DNA of 64,000 bases, from the NCBI RefSeq assembly GCF_003340475.1, contig NZ_QBKA01000002.1:1993501-2057500 (forward strand), in the 5' to 3' direction. The position numbers and the translations under genes were made by a program. Below the pieces are notes generated by a model. It worked only from the letters and a program-made list of their open reading frames with translations, searched no databases and was not told where the DNA came from. Positions 51,979 to 61,536 of the stretch are shown here, in pieces (the stretch's first letter is position 1; the number at the start of each line of letters is the position of its first letter). The DNA is from Alteripontixanthobacter maritimus (GTDB lineage: Bacteria; Pseudomonadota; Alphaproteobacteria; Sphingomonadales; Sphingomonadaceae).

Positions 51979-54528
51979 TCAGAACGGTCCGTTGCAGCCA
52001 GCCGCGGGTGGTTGGCTCACGATCCGCGCGCTGGCGAGCTCCAGCACCAACGGGGTGGACGATTCCAGCATGATCCGGTCGAGGCCGGAATCGCTTTGCG
52101 TACCTGTATCGAAGCAGCGGAGCGGCACCGAGATGGTCCGGAACCCCTTCTGCGCTGCAAGTGCCAACGTCGGTGCAAGGTCGATCCCGGTGGCCCCTTC
52201 GCGCCCGCTTTTCAGAATGACCGCGCCTTCCGGGCGGGCATCCAGCTTGACCAGCATCTCCAGCGCCTGATCCGCCGTGTCCTCGACCCCTGCGAAATCG
52301 AGCTGCAGGGTTGCAGGGCCCGTCCATGTAAGACGCCGCGCATCTTCCTGCGCGGTCCGGTCGAAACCTGCCGCAACGAAATTCCCGCCCCCGCTGCTAC
52401 CGACGAGGTTGACCAGCGCGCTGGTCACTCCGCCGTCGATGACGGTCGCGGTGGCGAGTTGGTCGAGGCCGCGGTCGAACAAACGCACTTCACCGGCAGC
52501 GCCTGCGACCGCGTCGCTGCACGTATCAGGCAAAGTACCGACTTGCGGTACATTGGCGTAGGTGTAGCCGGTGCCCAGCGGGAACAGCGGCGTACCGCGT
52601 CCGCCGCAACTGTTGGGCCAAGGGAACGATAGCCTGCCGGTAAAGCCGCGCGGTGTTTTCCCATCACGCCTCGCGATCAGCACGTCGGCAATACCGTTGG
52701 CCTGCGTGCCCGGCAGCCATGCGGCCACAAAAGCATCGGATGCGTTCATTTCGGGATTGGTGAACATCGGACGGCCCGACAGGAACACCGATACGGTCGG
52801 CACACCCTTGGCCCGGATGGCTTCAAGCGATGCAAGATCGGTTGCGCTGGCGGGCTGGTAATCCAGCGTCGCCACATCGCCCTGAAATTCTGCATAAGGC
52901 GTTTCGCCATACACCACGATGGCCACATCGGGTTTCTGCTTGAAAGACCCGTCCTCGCTCAGCACAGCCGTACCGCCTGCGGCACCGGTGGCGGCGTCCA
53001 GCGCCTGCCAGATGGTCTGGCCATTGGTGAAGTCTTCGGACGTGACATCCGCGCCCTGCCAGCTTACCGTCCAGCCGCCCGATTGCATGGCCATGCTGTT
53101 TGCACCCGGCCCGGTCACCATGACGCGCGCGCCGGGCTTGATCGGCAAAACGGAACCGTTGTTCTTTAAGAGGACGAGCGATTTCGCCACCGCCTCGCGT
53201 GCAAGGTCGAGATGTTCCTGTTTGCCGACGGTTGCATAGGGTGCCGTGTCGCGCATCGGGTTGTCGAGCAGGCCAATCTTGGCCTTCACCCGTAGGATCC
53301 GTCGCACCGCATCATCCAGCCGCGCCACCGGGATCGTGCCGTTTTGCGCCTGTTCCAGCGTGTTGGCATACAGGTCTTTCCAGCTGTCGGGCGCCATGAA
53401 CATGTCGAGCCCGGCATTGATGGCCTGCGCGCAATCCGTCGCCTCGCAGCCGCGCACCTGCCCGTGGCCGTTCCAGTCACCCACCAAGAACCCGTCGAAG
53501 CCCATGCGATCTTTCAGAACGTCGGTCAGCAGGGTCTTGTTGCCGTGATGCTTGACCCCGTTCCAGCTGGAAAAACTGGCCATCGCTGTCAGTACCCCGG
53601 CCTCGATCGCAGGCGGATAACCGGCATTATGGATGCGGACGAGTTCCGCCTCGTCCATTTGCGCGTCGCCCTGATCCTTCCCGCCAGCGGTCCCGCCATC
53701 GGCGAGGAAGTGCTTCGCGGTGGCAGCGACCTTGTTTGCGGGCAACATGGCGCGGCTTTCGATCTGACCCTGCAACCCTTCGACCATAGCGGCGGAATAG
53801 GCCGCGACTATGGCTGGATCGGAACTGTACCCCTCATACGCCCGGCCCCAGCGCAAATCCTGCGGCACGGCCAGCGTCGGCGCGAAGGTCCACTCGATGC
53901 CGCTGGCGGCCACTTCCGCAGCCGTTGCGGCGCCGATGCGGCGGATCATGTCGGTATCGCGCGCGGCGCCAAGGCCGATATTATGCGGGAAGATCGTAGC
54001 GTTCGGAATGTTGTTGTGGCCGTGCACGGCATCGATCCCGAAGATCAGCGGAACCGGCGTTCCGCCGCCATCGTAGGACAGGCCGGCTGCGCGGAATTCG
54101 CGCACCATCCGGTCCCAATCAGCTGCGCTCCCGCGTTCGTCGCCATAAGGTCCGCTGTTGCCGCCAGCCAGTAGCGAGCCGAGCGGAAAGGTCTTGAGGT
54201 CTGCTGGCGAGATCGAGCCGATGTCGGCTTGGATCAGCTGGCCGACCTTCTGTTCCAGCGTTAGGCCGGCAATGATACCGGTAATGCGCGCTTCGGTCGC
54301 CGTGTCGGTCAGCGCATCGGGACTGTCCGCATTGGGCCAGTTACCGGGATTGGCCCGGGCTCGTTCAGGCGTAACCATCGTAACGACAGCATCGGCCCGC
54401 GCCGTCGTTGCGGCTGCATCGGCGGCGTCCATCGCCGGGTTCGACATCGTGGCACAGCCCGCCAATCCGATCGCCGAAACGCAGGTGCCCATACCTGCCA
54501 GAACGTTTCTGCCGAATACCCGCTTCAT
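51979..54528 (-). CDS. GH3 exo-beta-glucan glucohydrolase (lipoprotein)
   Basis: The 849-residue GH3 enzyme has a signal peptide with lipobox GLAGC. The catalytic (beta/alpha)8 domain (about 90-440) contains FGIDAVHGHNNI, KHFLADGGTAGGKDQGD and the nucleophile Asp351 in FLVGDWNGHGQ; the second GH3 domain holds VVVYGETPYAEFQGD. A C-terminal domain of about 170 residues resembles the extra galactose-binding-like module of exo-1,3/1,4-beta-D-glucan hydrolases. It removes glucose from beta-glucan ends. I read the ATG at 54528; the much longer frame to 55485 is the MFS gene in another frame. Confidence 0.92.
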   Translation of the reverse strand: MKRVFGRNVLAGMGTCVSAIGLAGCATMSNPAMDAADAAATTARADAVVTMVTPERARANPGNWPNADSPDALTDTATEARITGIIAGLTLEQKVGQLIQADIGSISPADLKTFPLGSLLAGGNSGPYGDERGSAADWDRMVREFRAAGLSYDGGGTPVPLIFGIDAVHGHNNIPNATIFPHNIGLGAARDTDMIRRIGAATAAEVAASGIEWTFAPTLAVPQDLRWGRAYEGYSSDPAIVAAYSAAMVEGLQGQIESRAMLPANKVAATAKHFLADGGTAGGKDQGDAQMDEAELVRIHNAGYPPAIEAGVLTAMASFSSWNGVKHHGNKTLLTDVLKDRMGFDGFLVGDWNGHGQVRGCEATDCAQAINAGLDMFMAPDSWKDLYANTLEQAQNGTIPVARLDDAVRRILRVKAKIGLLDNPMRDTAPYATVGKQEHLDLAREAVAKSLVLLKNNGSVLPIKPGARVMVTGPGANSMAMQSGGWTVSWQGADVTSEDFTNGQTIWQALDAATGAAGGTAVLSEDGSFKQKPDVAIVVYGETPYAEFQGDVATLDYQPASATDLASLEAIRAKGVPTVSVFLSGRPMFTNPEMNASDAFVAAWLPGTQANGIADVLIARRDGKTPRGFTGRLSFPWPNSCGGRGTPLFPLGTGYTYANVPQVGTLPDTCSDAVAGAAGEVRLFDRGLDQLATATVIDGGVTSALVNLVGSSGGGNFVAAGFDRTAQEDARRLTWTGPATLQLDFAGVEDTADQALEMLVKLDARPEGAVILKSGREGATGIDLAPTLALAAQKGFRTISVPLRCFDTGTQSDSGLDRIMLESSTPLVLELASARIVSQPPAAGCNGPF

Positions 54529-54546
54529 AATCCGCCGCCCATCGCT

Positions 54547-54560
54547 TGTTAACGTTATCA
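54547..54560. promoter_or_regulatory. Operator-like palindrome upstream of the GH3 gene
   Basis: TGTTAACGTTATCA is a near-perfect 14-bp palindrome (12 of 14 positions symmetric, centre CG) of the LacI-family operator kind, 19-32 nt before the GH3 start. Two related sites lie between the TonB receptor and the halogenase. A LacI-type gene is encoded in the same locus. Confidence 0.6.
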
Positions 54561-54617
54561 AACGTGTGTGACGCACCCAACGAAGCTTTGCAACCCGCTT
54601 CTGGCGCACGGTGTGGG

Positions 54618-55871
54618 TTACGCTTGTTCTGGTGCGACCTGGACAGGTGCATAGGGTGCCGGAGCAACTCGCGGCGCGGTTGCCAATAGCAGCGCCGCAG
54701 CACCACACAGCATGGCCAGCAACGCCAGCAATCCGCTGAAGCCGAACAGCGGCACGAGGGTTAGCACCAGCCACGGCATCACCAGCGACGGGCCGGAATT
54801 CGTGAGATTGAAAACACCCATATCGCGCCCTCGGCGGGCCGGATCGGGTAACACCCGAAGGGTCTGGCTGGTATGGAGCGACAGGAACGCTGCCGCCGGC
54901 ACGCCGAACAGGACATAGCTTGCGATGGCCTGCGCCGGGCTTTGCGCCAACGCCATTAAGGCAAGGCCGGCTGCAGCGACAAGCGCGCACACAGCCAGCG
55001 GCAGGATCGGCCGATCGCGCCGGTCGATCCAGCGTCCTGTAAAAAGCGCCAACGGTACCGCTACGATCAGCACAGCCGACAATACCTGCGCCGTGCCCCG
55101 CTCGTCGAGGGATGGATCGATGGAGGCGAACCACAGCAACGCGTATGCAAACAAGGCCGCTTCGCAAATCTGGACCAGCAACCGCGCCAGCCACATCCGC
55201 ACCACGATCTGCTTGCGCTGCGGAGGAACCGCAGACCGTGCACCGCGCACAGCATGCGGTTCGAGAGCGGCTATGTGTTTCGGTCTCCCGAAAAGCAGTA
55301 CCGGCATTACGCAGCCCGCCACCATCAGGGCCACGGCGATAAGCCGGGCGCCGAAGCCGTCCAGCACTGCTGCAAATCCGCTGAAAGTCACAATGGCACC
55401 CGACAGCGCGCCCAGTGCCGGTGCCACCGACAGCAATCCCCCCAGCAACCCCTTCTGCCGGTCCGGAACGCAATCGCCGGCCCATGCAAACAGGGGCCCC
55501 AACATCATGTTAAGGGCGATCTGCCAGCAACAAATCAATATCAGGAGCTGCATGAATCCGGTCGCATAGGGCATCGCGACCAGAAGCCCGCCAGAAAGGA
55601 CCAGCCCGGCCCAGATATAGCCGCGCCGGCCGCCTGTAAGATCGCTCGCCCAGCCAAATGCGATATTGGCAATGCTGGCGCAAATCGCACCGGCAAAGGT
55701 CAGGTAGGCGATCCAGCTGACTCCCGCATCGCTTGCAAGGTCCATTATCCGGCCCGGCAAAAGTAGGGTGAGGAGCGGCGCGTAAGCAATCGAACCGCCG
55801 GCCACGGCCAGCGCGTAAAGTAGCAAGAAGCGCGTGCGCTGCCGACCCCTATGACCAGCCTCAGCGGTCAT
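54618..55871 (-). CDS. MFS transporter (glycoside/oligosaccharide uptake, inferred)
   Basis: The 417-residue carrier has 12 predicted membrane helices, with a typical MFS loop GWASDLTGGRRGY between helices 2 and 3 and DPARRGRDMGVFNLTNSGPS later. It lies between the LacI regulator (30 bp upstream) and GH3 in the glucan locus, so a role in moving glucosides or short beta-glucan products is likely. It is not closely recognisable as a named subfamily. Confidence 0.82.
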   Translation of the reverse strand: MTAEAGHRGRQRTRFLLLYALAVAGGSIAYAPLLTLLLPGRIMDLASDAGVSWIAYLTFAGAICASIANIAFGWASDLTGGRRGYIWAGLVLSGGLLVAMPYATGFMQLLILICCWQIALNMMLGPLFAWAGDCVPDRQKGLLGGLLSVAPALGALSGAIVTFSGFAAVLDGFGARLIAVALMVAGCVMPVLLFGRPKHIAALEPHAVRGARSAVPPQRKQIVVRMWLARLLVQICEAALFAYALLWFASIDPSLDERGTAQVLSAVLIVAVPLALFTGRWIDRRDRPILPLAVCALVAAAGLALMALAQSPAQAIASYVLFGVPAAAFLSLHTSQTLRVLPDPARRGRDMGVFNLTNSGPSLVMPWLVLTLVPLFGFSGLLALLAMLCGAAALLLATAPRVAPAPYAPVQVAPEQA

Positions 55872-55901
55872 AATGGCCCGTCGAACCGCACCCGTTCTGC
55901 A

Positions 55902-56993
55902 TCACGTCCCGCTCTTGCGCCTGGTGGTGGCACTGGCCGGTGGCGCGGTAGAGGCGCGCAGCACCAATTTCGAAGGAATATCGATTGGGCTGTCCGGCCT
56001 CTTCGCGCCCCGCTTCGCCGCGATGATCAGTTCCACTGCACGGCTGGTGGTTTCCGCCACAGGTTGATCGATCGCTGTCAGGGGGGGGTTGGCCAGTGCT
56101 GCAATAGGCGTGTTATCGAAACTGATAACGGACAGATCGCCTGGCACGGCCAGCTCGCGTTCCTGTGCGACTTCCAGCACCGAGATTGCCATGTGATCGT
56201 TGCTGGCCAGGATAGCGGTCGGCGGGTCGGCCAGATCGAGCAGCTGCAACGCCGCGATCCGGCCCGAAGCGGGGCTGAAATCACCCTGCGCGCTAAGTCC
56301 TTCAGCCGATAATTCAGCCTCGTCCATTGCGGACCGCCAGCCATTCTCGCGCCAACGGGACAGCACGTAATCGTCCGGCCCCTTTATAAAACCGATGCGC
56401 TCGTGCCCCAGGTCTATCAGATGCTGAGTGGCGTTACTGGACGCCTGCGTATCCCCCATGATGAGCGGGATGCCGCCTGCCGAACCCCCTTCTCCGCCGG
56501 ACGATCCGATCTGCGCGAATGGAATGCCGTATTCGTCCAGCAGGCCGACGATCAGCGGATTGTCGGAATGCGGCGGGGTGAGGATCACGCCATCCGGCTG
56601 CAGCGCGGCAATGGCAGCCTTGAGTTCGCGCTCGACATGATCGTTATGCGTATCGACCAGTTCGAAAATCATGCGGTAGCCATGTTCGGCACACTTTAGC
56701 ATTCCGCCCAGCAGCATCTGGTCGACCCAGTCGCTGCCCTGCCGGGATTGCCATTCGGCAATGGTGCGCTCGCGGTCGTTCAGGGCCAGGATCAGGTATG
56801 AACGCGATCCGCTCATCCGCTGCGCTGCAATGGAAGGATGATAGCCCAGCCGGTCGATGGATTCCTGCACGCGCGCCTGCATTTCAGGGCGGACGTTGGG
56901 TTCCTTGTTGATAACGCGGCTGACGGTCTGCATCGACACGCCCGCATCGGCCGCCACGTGCTTGATCGTTACCGCCTGCCTGCGCCGCGCCAT
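55902..56993 (-). CDS. LacI-family transcriptional regulator of the glucan locus
   Basis: The 363-residue repressor has the LacI helix-turn-helix VTIKHVAADAGVSMQTVSRV (about residues 8-27) with the hinge region RMSGSRSYLILAL, and a periplasmic-binding-protein-like effector domain (VISFDNTPIAALANPPLTAI near 290). The ATG at 56993 overlies the usual start; the longer frame to 57110 is in GH16. It starts 4 bp after the GH16 stop. I infer it binds the central-CG palindromes near 54553 and 61420 and is induced by a beta-glucan breakdown product. Confidence 0.92.
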   Translation of the reverse strand: MARRRQAVTIKHVAADAGVSMQTVSRVINKEPNVRPEMQARVQESIDRLGYHPSIAAQRMSGSRSYLILALNDRERTIAEWQSRQGSDWVDQMLLGGMLKCAEHGYRMIFELVDTHNDHVERELKAAIAALQPDGVILTPPHSDNPLIVGLLDEYGIPFAQIGSSGGEGGSAGGIPLIMGDTQASSNATQHLIDLGHERIGFIKGPDDYVLSRWRENGWRSAMDEAELSAEGLSAQGDFSPASGRIAALQLLDLADPPTAILASNDHMAISVLEVAQERELAVPGDLSVISFDNTPIAALANPPLTAIDQPVAETTSRAVELIIAAKRGAKRPDSPIDIPSKLVLRASTAPPASATTRRKSGT

Positions 56994-56997
56994 GGTT

Positions 56998-58020
56998 TCA
57001 GTTGCCTTCGTCCCGGGCGCAGGCGGCCCCAGTTGCGGGATCGGCGGCGCATTGCCAGACGCGCACATAGTCGATCGCGAAACGTTTGGGAAAGCCTTCT
57101 GGCGAAACACCTTTCAACCCGCGTTCTTCGGGCAGGCCCCCACCGATCGCGAGGTTGAGGATCAGGTGAAAATCCTGGTCGAACGGCGCGTTTGGCGCGT
57201 CGGTCGCCGTGGTTGACCAATCCGCAGCGGTCTTGCTGGCGAACGATACGCCGTCCACCGCCCACAGAAAGTGCCCCTCCCGCCAGATTACCGTGTAGGT
57301 GTGAAACTCGTCGATGGATCCAGCCAGCGGAGCTTCGGTGCTGTCGAGCAGATTATCAGGCCATGCGCCGCCGAAATGCAGCGTGCCCAGCACGGTATTT
57401 TCCTTTCCGCCCGGACATTTTGCGCAAGGAACGCCCCAATTGACCGCTTCCATGATGTCGATCTCGCCCGACATCGCCCAACTGCCATAGACATTGTCTT
57501 CAGGCAGCATCCAGATGGCGGGCCATGTGCCCTGCCCCTGCGGCAGCTTGGCGCGCACGTCGATCCGACCATATTTCCAGGCAGCCTTGCCCTTGGTGAC
57601 CATCCGGGCAGAACTGTATGGCTGCGTCCGAGTTGCGATTTTCTTAGCCGCGGTGTCCTGCAGGTATGGCGGGAAGGCCGGGCCTGTCGTATCGCCCTTA
57701 CGAGCCACGATGTTGAGGATACCATCCGCCACGAATGCGTTGCGCGCATCATCGGTATAGCACTGGCGTTCGTCATTACCGCCGCCCCAACAATCCACGT
57801 CGAAACTCCATTTGGCAGCATTGATCGCGGTCCCGTCGAACTCGTCCGACCAAACCAGTGTCCAGCCATCCTGCGGCGGCATGGCGATTGCGGCAGGCAA
57901 CTCGGGTTGCGGTGCGGCGGAGATGGCGGTCTCACCACCGTTACCCCCCCTGCCCACGCCGCATCCCGTGGTCATCGCAGCCAGCGTTACTGTTGCGAAT
58001 ATCGTTTTTGCAAAACGCAT
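56998..58020 (-). CDS. GH16 beta-glucanase (laminarinase-type lipoprotein)
   Basis: The 340-residue protein has a lipoprotein signal (TTGC). The GH16 fold is plain: WSDEFDGTAINAAKW, then the catalytic signature GEIDIMEAVN (Glu186 nucleophile, Asp188, Glu191 acid/base), and FHTYTVIWREGHFLWAVDG. The one-residue insertion in the E-[ILV]-D-[IVAF]-x-E motif is characteristic of laminarinases and agarase-like members, while lichenases lack it, so beta-1,3-glucan is the best guess. GGGAGGTGAACCG before the ATG at 58020 is a strong ribosome-binding site. Confidence 0.93.
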   Translation of the reverse strand: MRFAKTIFATVTLAAMTTGCGVGRGGNGGETAISAAPQPELPAAIAMPPQDGWTLVWSDEFDGTAINAAKWSFDVDCWGGGNDERQCYTDDARNAFVADGILNIVARKGDTTGPAFPPYLQDTAAKKIATRTQPYSSARMVTKGKAAWKYGRIDVRAKLPQGQGTWPAIWMLPEDNVYGSWAMSGEIDIMEAVNWGVPCAKCPGGKENTVLGTLHFGGAWPDNLLDSTEAPLAGSIDEFHTYTVIWREGHFLWAVDGVSFASKTAADWSTTATDAPNAPFDQDFHLILNLAIGGGLPEERGLKGVSPEGFPKRFAIDYVRVWQCAADPATGAACARDEGN

Positions 58021-58070
58021 CGGTTCACCTCCCGGGTGCGGCCATCCTTGGCGCGCTTGTCAGTTCAACG

Positions 58071-58107
58071 AAAACAGGCCCCTGCACGGCCTTACCATGC
58101 AGGGGCC
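58071..58107 (-). terminator. Intrinsic terminator after the TonB receptor gene
   Basis: A perfect 10-bp stem (GGCCCCTGCA / TGCAGGGGCC, 58077-58107) with an 11-nt loop is followed on the minus strand by TGTTTTCG. It lies 31 bp past the stop of the receptor gene at 58138, so GH16 needs read-through or its own promoter. Confidence 0.8.
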
Positions 58108-58137
58108 CGCCCGCTTGTTCAAACTGCGAAGCCGACC

Positions 58138-61100
58138 TTAGTAGGTGAACCGCGCGATGAAAGTGTAGCGGCGGTCGTTTCGGAAGGCAGAACGGGTAAT
58201 TCGGTTGCCGTCAAAGTCGACCAGCTGCGATGTCTCAGTCACTTCATCCAGCAGGTTCACACCCTGTACGCCAATTTTCAACTGATCGGTAATATCGTAG
58301 AAAATTGATGCGTCCAGCTGGCCCGTATCCTCGCCGAAAATGGGCGAGAACGGGAAGATCACATCACGCGGCGTCTGCAGGAATTCGGACCGCCAATTAT
58401 AGGCGGCACGGGCCGACAGGGGGCCAGCTTCGTAGAACACGACCGCGTTCACCGTATGTTTGGACACGCCCGCCAAAGGCAGACCGTCCGAAAGACCCCC
58501 GAGGTTGCCAGCCAGATCCGGATTCTCAAAGTCGGAAGCGTCGACATAAGTATATGTCAACTGCGACCCCAATCCCGAAAACACCCCAGGCAGGAAGTCA
58601 TAGGTCTGCTGGTAGGCTACCTCCACTCCCTTCAGCAAACCGCCCAGGTCGCCGGTCGGGACGTCGAACCGAACGTCTGTGACATCGCCTTCCGGCGAGG
58701 TAACGCTGCGGATTTCCGAACCGGCCGAGACGATCTGTTCCAGATCTTTCAGGAAGCCGCTGACTGTAAGCGAGCCGACCCTGGCAAAGTACCATTCGAA
58801 AGACAGGTCGTAATTCCAGCTTTCGGTTGCCGTCAGCTGACGGTTGCCCGTTTGAATACGGAACAACGGTCCTGTTTCCAGGATATTGGCCTGCCGCAGA
58901 TCGCCGGTATTATCAATCAGCGTCCCGCCTGCGCGGTACAGCGCCAGGTCCGGCCGCGTGATGTTCTTCGACACCGCGCCGCGAATGATTTTGCCGCCTC
59001 CGAAATCGAACTTGATGTTAAAACTGGGCAACCAGGCATCGAACTTGAAGTCCGCATCGTCGTTCAATTCACCATCGCCGACGATCGAGCCGAATTCGGC
59101 CTGCCGTGCAGGCGACAATTCGCAGAATCCGGGGATATTGATGTTCCCGCCATTCGTATCGAAACCGGCGCAGGTTGCAGCGAAGTCAATATTGCCCGCA
59201 CTATCGAGAGTGAAGCCGGTAAGGCTTGGAAACTCGATCAATCCGCCGGCTTCGACACTGGTCTCGACATAGCGCAGGCCGAAATTGCCGTTCACTGTAA
59301 TATCGCCGCCGAAGATCGCATCGCCGTTGAAATCGATCCGAGCGTAATACGCCTCGGTACTTTCATCGACATCGGAAATTTCGCCCGGCAGGAAAACCGT
59401 ACCGGGTACCAACCCGCTGCGATTGTAGATCGGGCCGTAAGGCGCGAAATCGGCAAAGTCGCCAACCCGGCGAATATCTTCCACCTGATCCACGATTTCA
59501 CGGTTGAGGTAGTCACCGACCAGATCGTCGCCGCCGAAGAAGATGCCCGCGCCGCCGGGAATTGGCAACGGCACCTTGCCACGCTGGAAGTTGTCGAACG
59601 GCGTGCGCACCTGGCTGTATGGCACTTCACCTGCCAAGGCCGGATTGCCAGTCCATGGAATCGATAGATTACCCCAGTTGGAGAAGTTGGAGGAGCGCGT
59701 CACGCGATTGCGATCAGCCCAGCGTGCGCCGAACCGGATACGCTCAAGCGGACCCATGTCGAGATCGTATTCCGCATCGACACGGTAGGAGTCGAGCGAA
59801 CCTTCGTTCCGCACCTGGTTATCGATTGCGAACCAGTAAAAGGACTGGTCGAAGTCCTGAAAGTAGTTGGCGCCGGCACCTTGAGGGGCGAGGAACTGTA
59901 CCGACGGCGTATTCCCGGTAAGGTCGATATCGATGTTCGATCCCTTGAACTCGGTGAAGATAAGGCCGTTCTGCATCGCGGCGATAAAACCGTCTTCATT
60001 CCGGTCCGAAGTGATCCGCTGGATCTCGCCGTTAAAGCGCAAACGATCCGTCGGGCTCCAGCTGGCCTGGAACGCCAGATCTTCCGTTTCGGCCTGGTCC
60101 TCACGCTGAAAACGTAGGAATTCCGTTTCCAGCGGCTGCCCATCGTTGCGGGTCAGCGTACCCGACTGGAAAATCCCGGCATTGTCGAACTGAAACGTGG
60201 TTCCGCCGAGTGGAACGGGATACAATGCATCGTTATTGACCAACGCCAGCACCGCAAATTCGTCCAGCGTACCCTCGGTCTTGGCGCGCAGATATTCGGC
60301 CGTCAGCAACAGATTGCCGGTCGGGGATTCGTACTGGAGGATGGCGGACAAAGCATTGCGATCACGCTGCAAGGTGGTGGTGCGTGCACCGGCACCCTTG
60401 GGCACCAGCACCGAACCGTCGGGCGGAAAGTTAGTTTCGTCGAAGCCGGTGGGGCCGCCAAAGCCACCCGAACCGACATCCTGCGTGCGCAAACATGGGC
60501 CGGACAGATCAGCCGCACGATAGCAAGGATCGGTAACCTGGGAGGCATCGGTACGGGTCACAAGTTCGGACTGCGCATAGCCCAACTGGATGCCGATACG
60601 GCCCGCATCATTTTCATAAGTCTGGCTGGCCAGCACAGAAAAACCCGGGGACCACTCTTCTGCCAGATCGCCGTAATTGGCCTCTACCGTTCCTGAGATC
60701 GTTAGCCCGGGGAAATCCAGCGGCTTTCGGACCACGAGATTGACTGTGCCGGAAATGCCGCCCTCGATCATGTCGGCGGTGTTGTTCTTGAACACTTCCA
60801 CACGGCCCAGCAGTTCGGGCGATATATCGTTGAAGCTGAGATTGCGCCCGCCATTGGCGGAGAAGATGTCCCGGCCGTTCAGTTCGGACCGGACATAAGG
60901 CAGACCGCGGATGACAACGCCCGAACCTTCGACCGAGAAGCGATCGGGATCGTCGCGCTGTTGGAAGCGGCTGATATTGACGCCGGGGACGCGCTGCAGC
61001 GCCTCGGCAACCGAACGGTCGGGCAAAGCGCCAATATCTTCGGCGGTAATCGCATCCACGAAAGTGTCTGCATCGCGCTTGATATTCTGCGCGTTTTCGA

Positions 61101-61311
61101 GACTGGCGCGAAAGCCGCTGACCACGATTTCGTTGGAAGTCTCGACAACTTCGTCCGGTTCCATCGTGCTGGGCGTTTCCTGTTCGTCCGCATCCTGGTC
61201 CTGCGCAAACGCAGGACTGGCTAGTCCGATGCATAGCGCGAGGCTGGATACCGTCATGAGGCTGCGAAGCCGGCCGTCAGGGCCGGTGGTGAGCTGAGTG
61301 CTAGTAGACAT
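58138..61311 (-). CDS. TonB-dependent receptor, glucan uptake (inferred)
   Basis: The 1057-residue outer-membrane receptor has a signal peptide ending in SPAFAQ and an EIVVSGFRASL TonB-box-like segment. The plug domain contains DIGALPDRSVAEALQRVPGV, and a C-terminal barrel with many aromatic strands ends in TFIARFTY (terminal aromatic residue). The length and the plug of the sphingomonad carbohydrate-type receptor family fit import of oligosaccharides. GGGAGGATCAC before the ATG at 61311 decides the start against 61368. It sits next to GH16, GH3 and a halogenase. Confidence 0.93.
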   Translation of the reverse strand: MSTSTQLTTGPDGRLRSLMTVSSLALCIGLASPAFAQDQDADEQETPSTMEPDEVVETSNEIVVSGFRASLENAQNIKRDADTFVDAITAEDIGALPDRSVAEALQRVPGVNISRFQQRDDPDRFSVEGSGVVIRGLPYVRSELNGRDIFSANGGRNLSFNDISPELLGRVEVFKNNTADMIEGGISGTVNLVVRKPLDFPGLTISGTVEANYGDLAEEWSPGFSVLASQTYENDAGRIGIQLGYAQSELVTRTDASQVTDPCYRAADLSGPCLRTQDVGSGGFGGPTGFDETNFPPDGSVLVPKGAGARTTTLQRDRNALSAILQYESPTGNLLLTAEYLRAKTEGTLDEFAVLALVNNDALYPVPLGGTTFQFDNAGIFQSGTLTRNDGQPLETEFLRFQREDQAETEDLAFQASWSPTDRLRFNGEIQRITSDRNEDGFIAAMQNGLIFTEFKGSNIDIDLTGNTPSVQFLAPQGAGANYFQDFDQSFYWFAIDNQVRNEGSLDSYRVDAEYDLDMGPLERIRFGARWADRNRVTRSSNFSNWGNLSIPWTGNPALAGEVPYSQVRTPFDNFQRGKVPLPIPGGAGIFFGGDDLVGDYLNREIVDQVEDIRRVGDFADFAPYGPIYNRSGLVPGTVFLPGEISDVDESTEAYYARIDFNGDAIFGGDITVNGNFGLRYVETSVEAGGLIEFPSLTGFTLDSAGNIDFAATCAGFDTNGGNINIPGFCELSPARQAEFGSIVGDGELNDDADFKFDAWLPSFNIKFDFGGGKIIRGAVSKNITRPDLALYRAGGTLIDNTGDLRQANILETGPLFRIQTGNRQLTATESWNYDLSFEWYFARVGSLTVSGFLKDLEQIVSAGSEIRSVTSPEGDVTDVRFDVPTGDLGGLLKGVEVAYQQTYDFLPGVFSGLGSQLTYTYVDASDFENPDLAGNLGGLSDGLPLAGVSKHTVNAVVFYEAGPLSARAAYNWRSEFLQTPRDVIFPFSPIFGEDTGQLDASIFYDITDQLKIGVQGVNLLDEVTETSQLVDFDGNRITRSAFRNDRRYTFIARFTY

Positions 61312-61412
61312 GTGATCCTCCCGAAAATCGCGGTTCGAAAATTTCGAATCCGCCCGCCCCGCACACATTGCCGGTGCATAGATCGGGCTTCCATTTTGCG
61401 GCTATCGCATAT

Positions 61413-61426
61413 TGTTAGCGTTCACA
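61413..61426. promoter_or_regulatory. Operator-like palindrome, site A (TonB receptor / halogenase)
   Basis: TGTTAGCGTTCACA (centre CG at 61419-61420) matches the GH3 upstream site at most positions and is palindromic at 10 of 14. It lies about 102 bp from the receptor start. Its centre is 21 bp from that of site B, which puts both on the same face of the DNA helix. Confidence 0.55.
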
Positions 61427-61433
61427 AGAAACA

Positions 61434-61447
61434 AATGAACGTTCACA
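61434..61447. promoter_or_regulatory. Operator-like palindrome, site B (TonB receptor / halogenase)
   Basis: AATGAACGTTCACA contains the perfect 10-bp palindrome TGAACGTTCA around the CG at 61440-61441. With site A, two turns of helix away, it suggests cooperative binding by a dimeric LacI-type regulator to control both divergent genes. Confidence 0.6.
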
Positions 61448-61536
61448 ATCGACACTGACACGATGTTGCAATATGGCCACAAGAGGCCGGGCAGGATAGT
61501 CCGGCCAATGGGCTTACAGCAGGATATCTGACGCGC

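Noticed and set aside
51979-55485. A 1168-residue minus-strand frame suggesting an MFS-GH3 fusion
   Set aside because: The first 319 residues are an out-of-frame reading of the MFS gene. GH3 starts at 54528 with its own signal peptide and lipobox.
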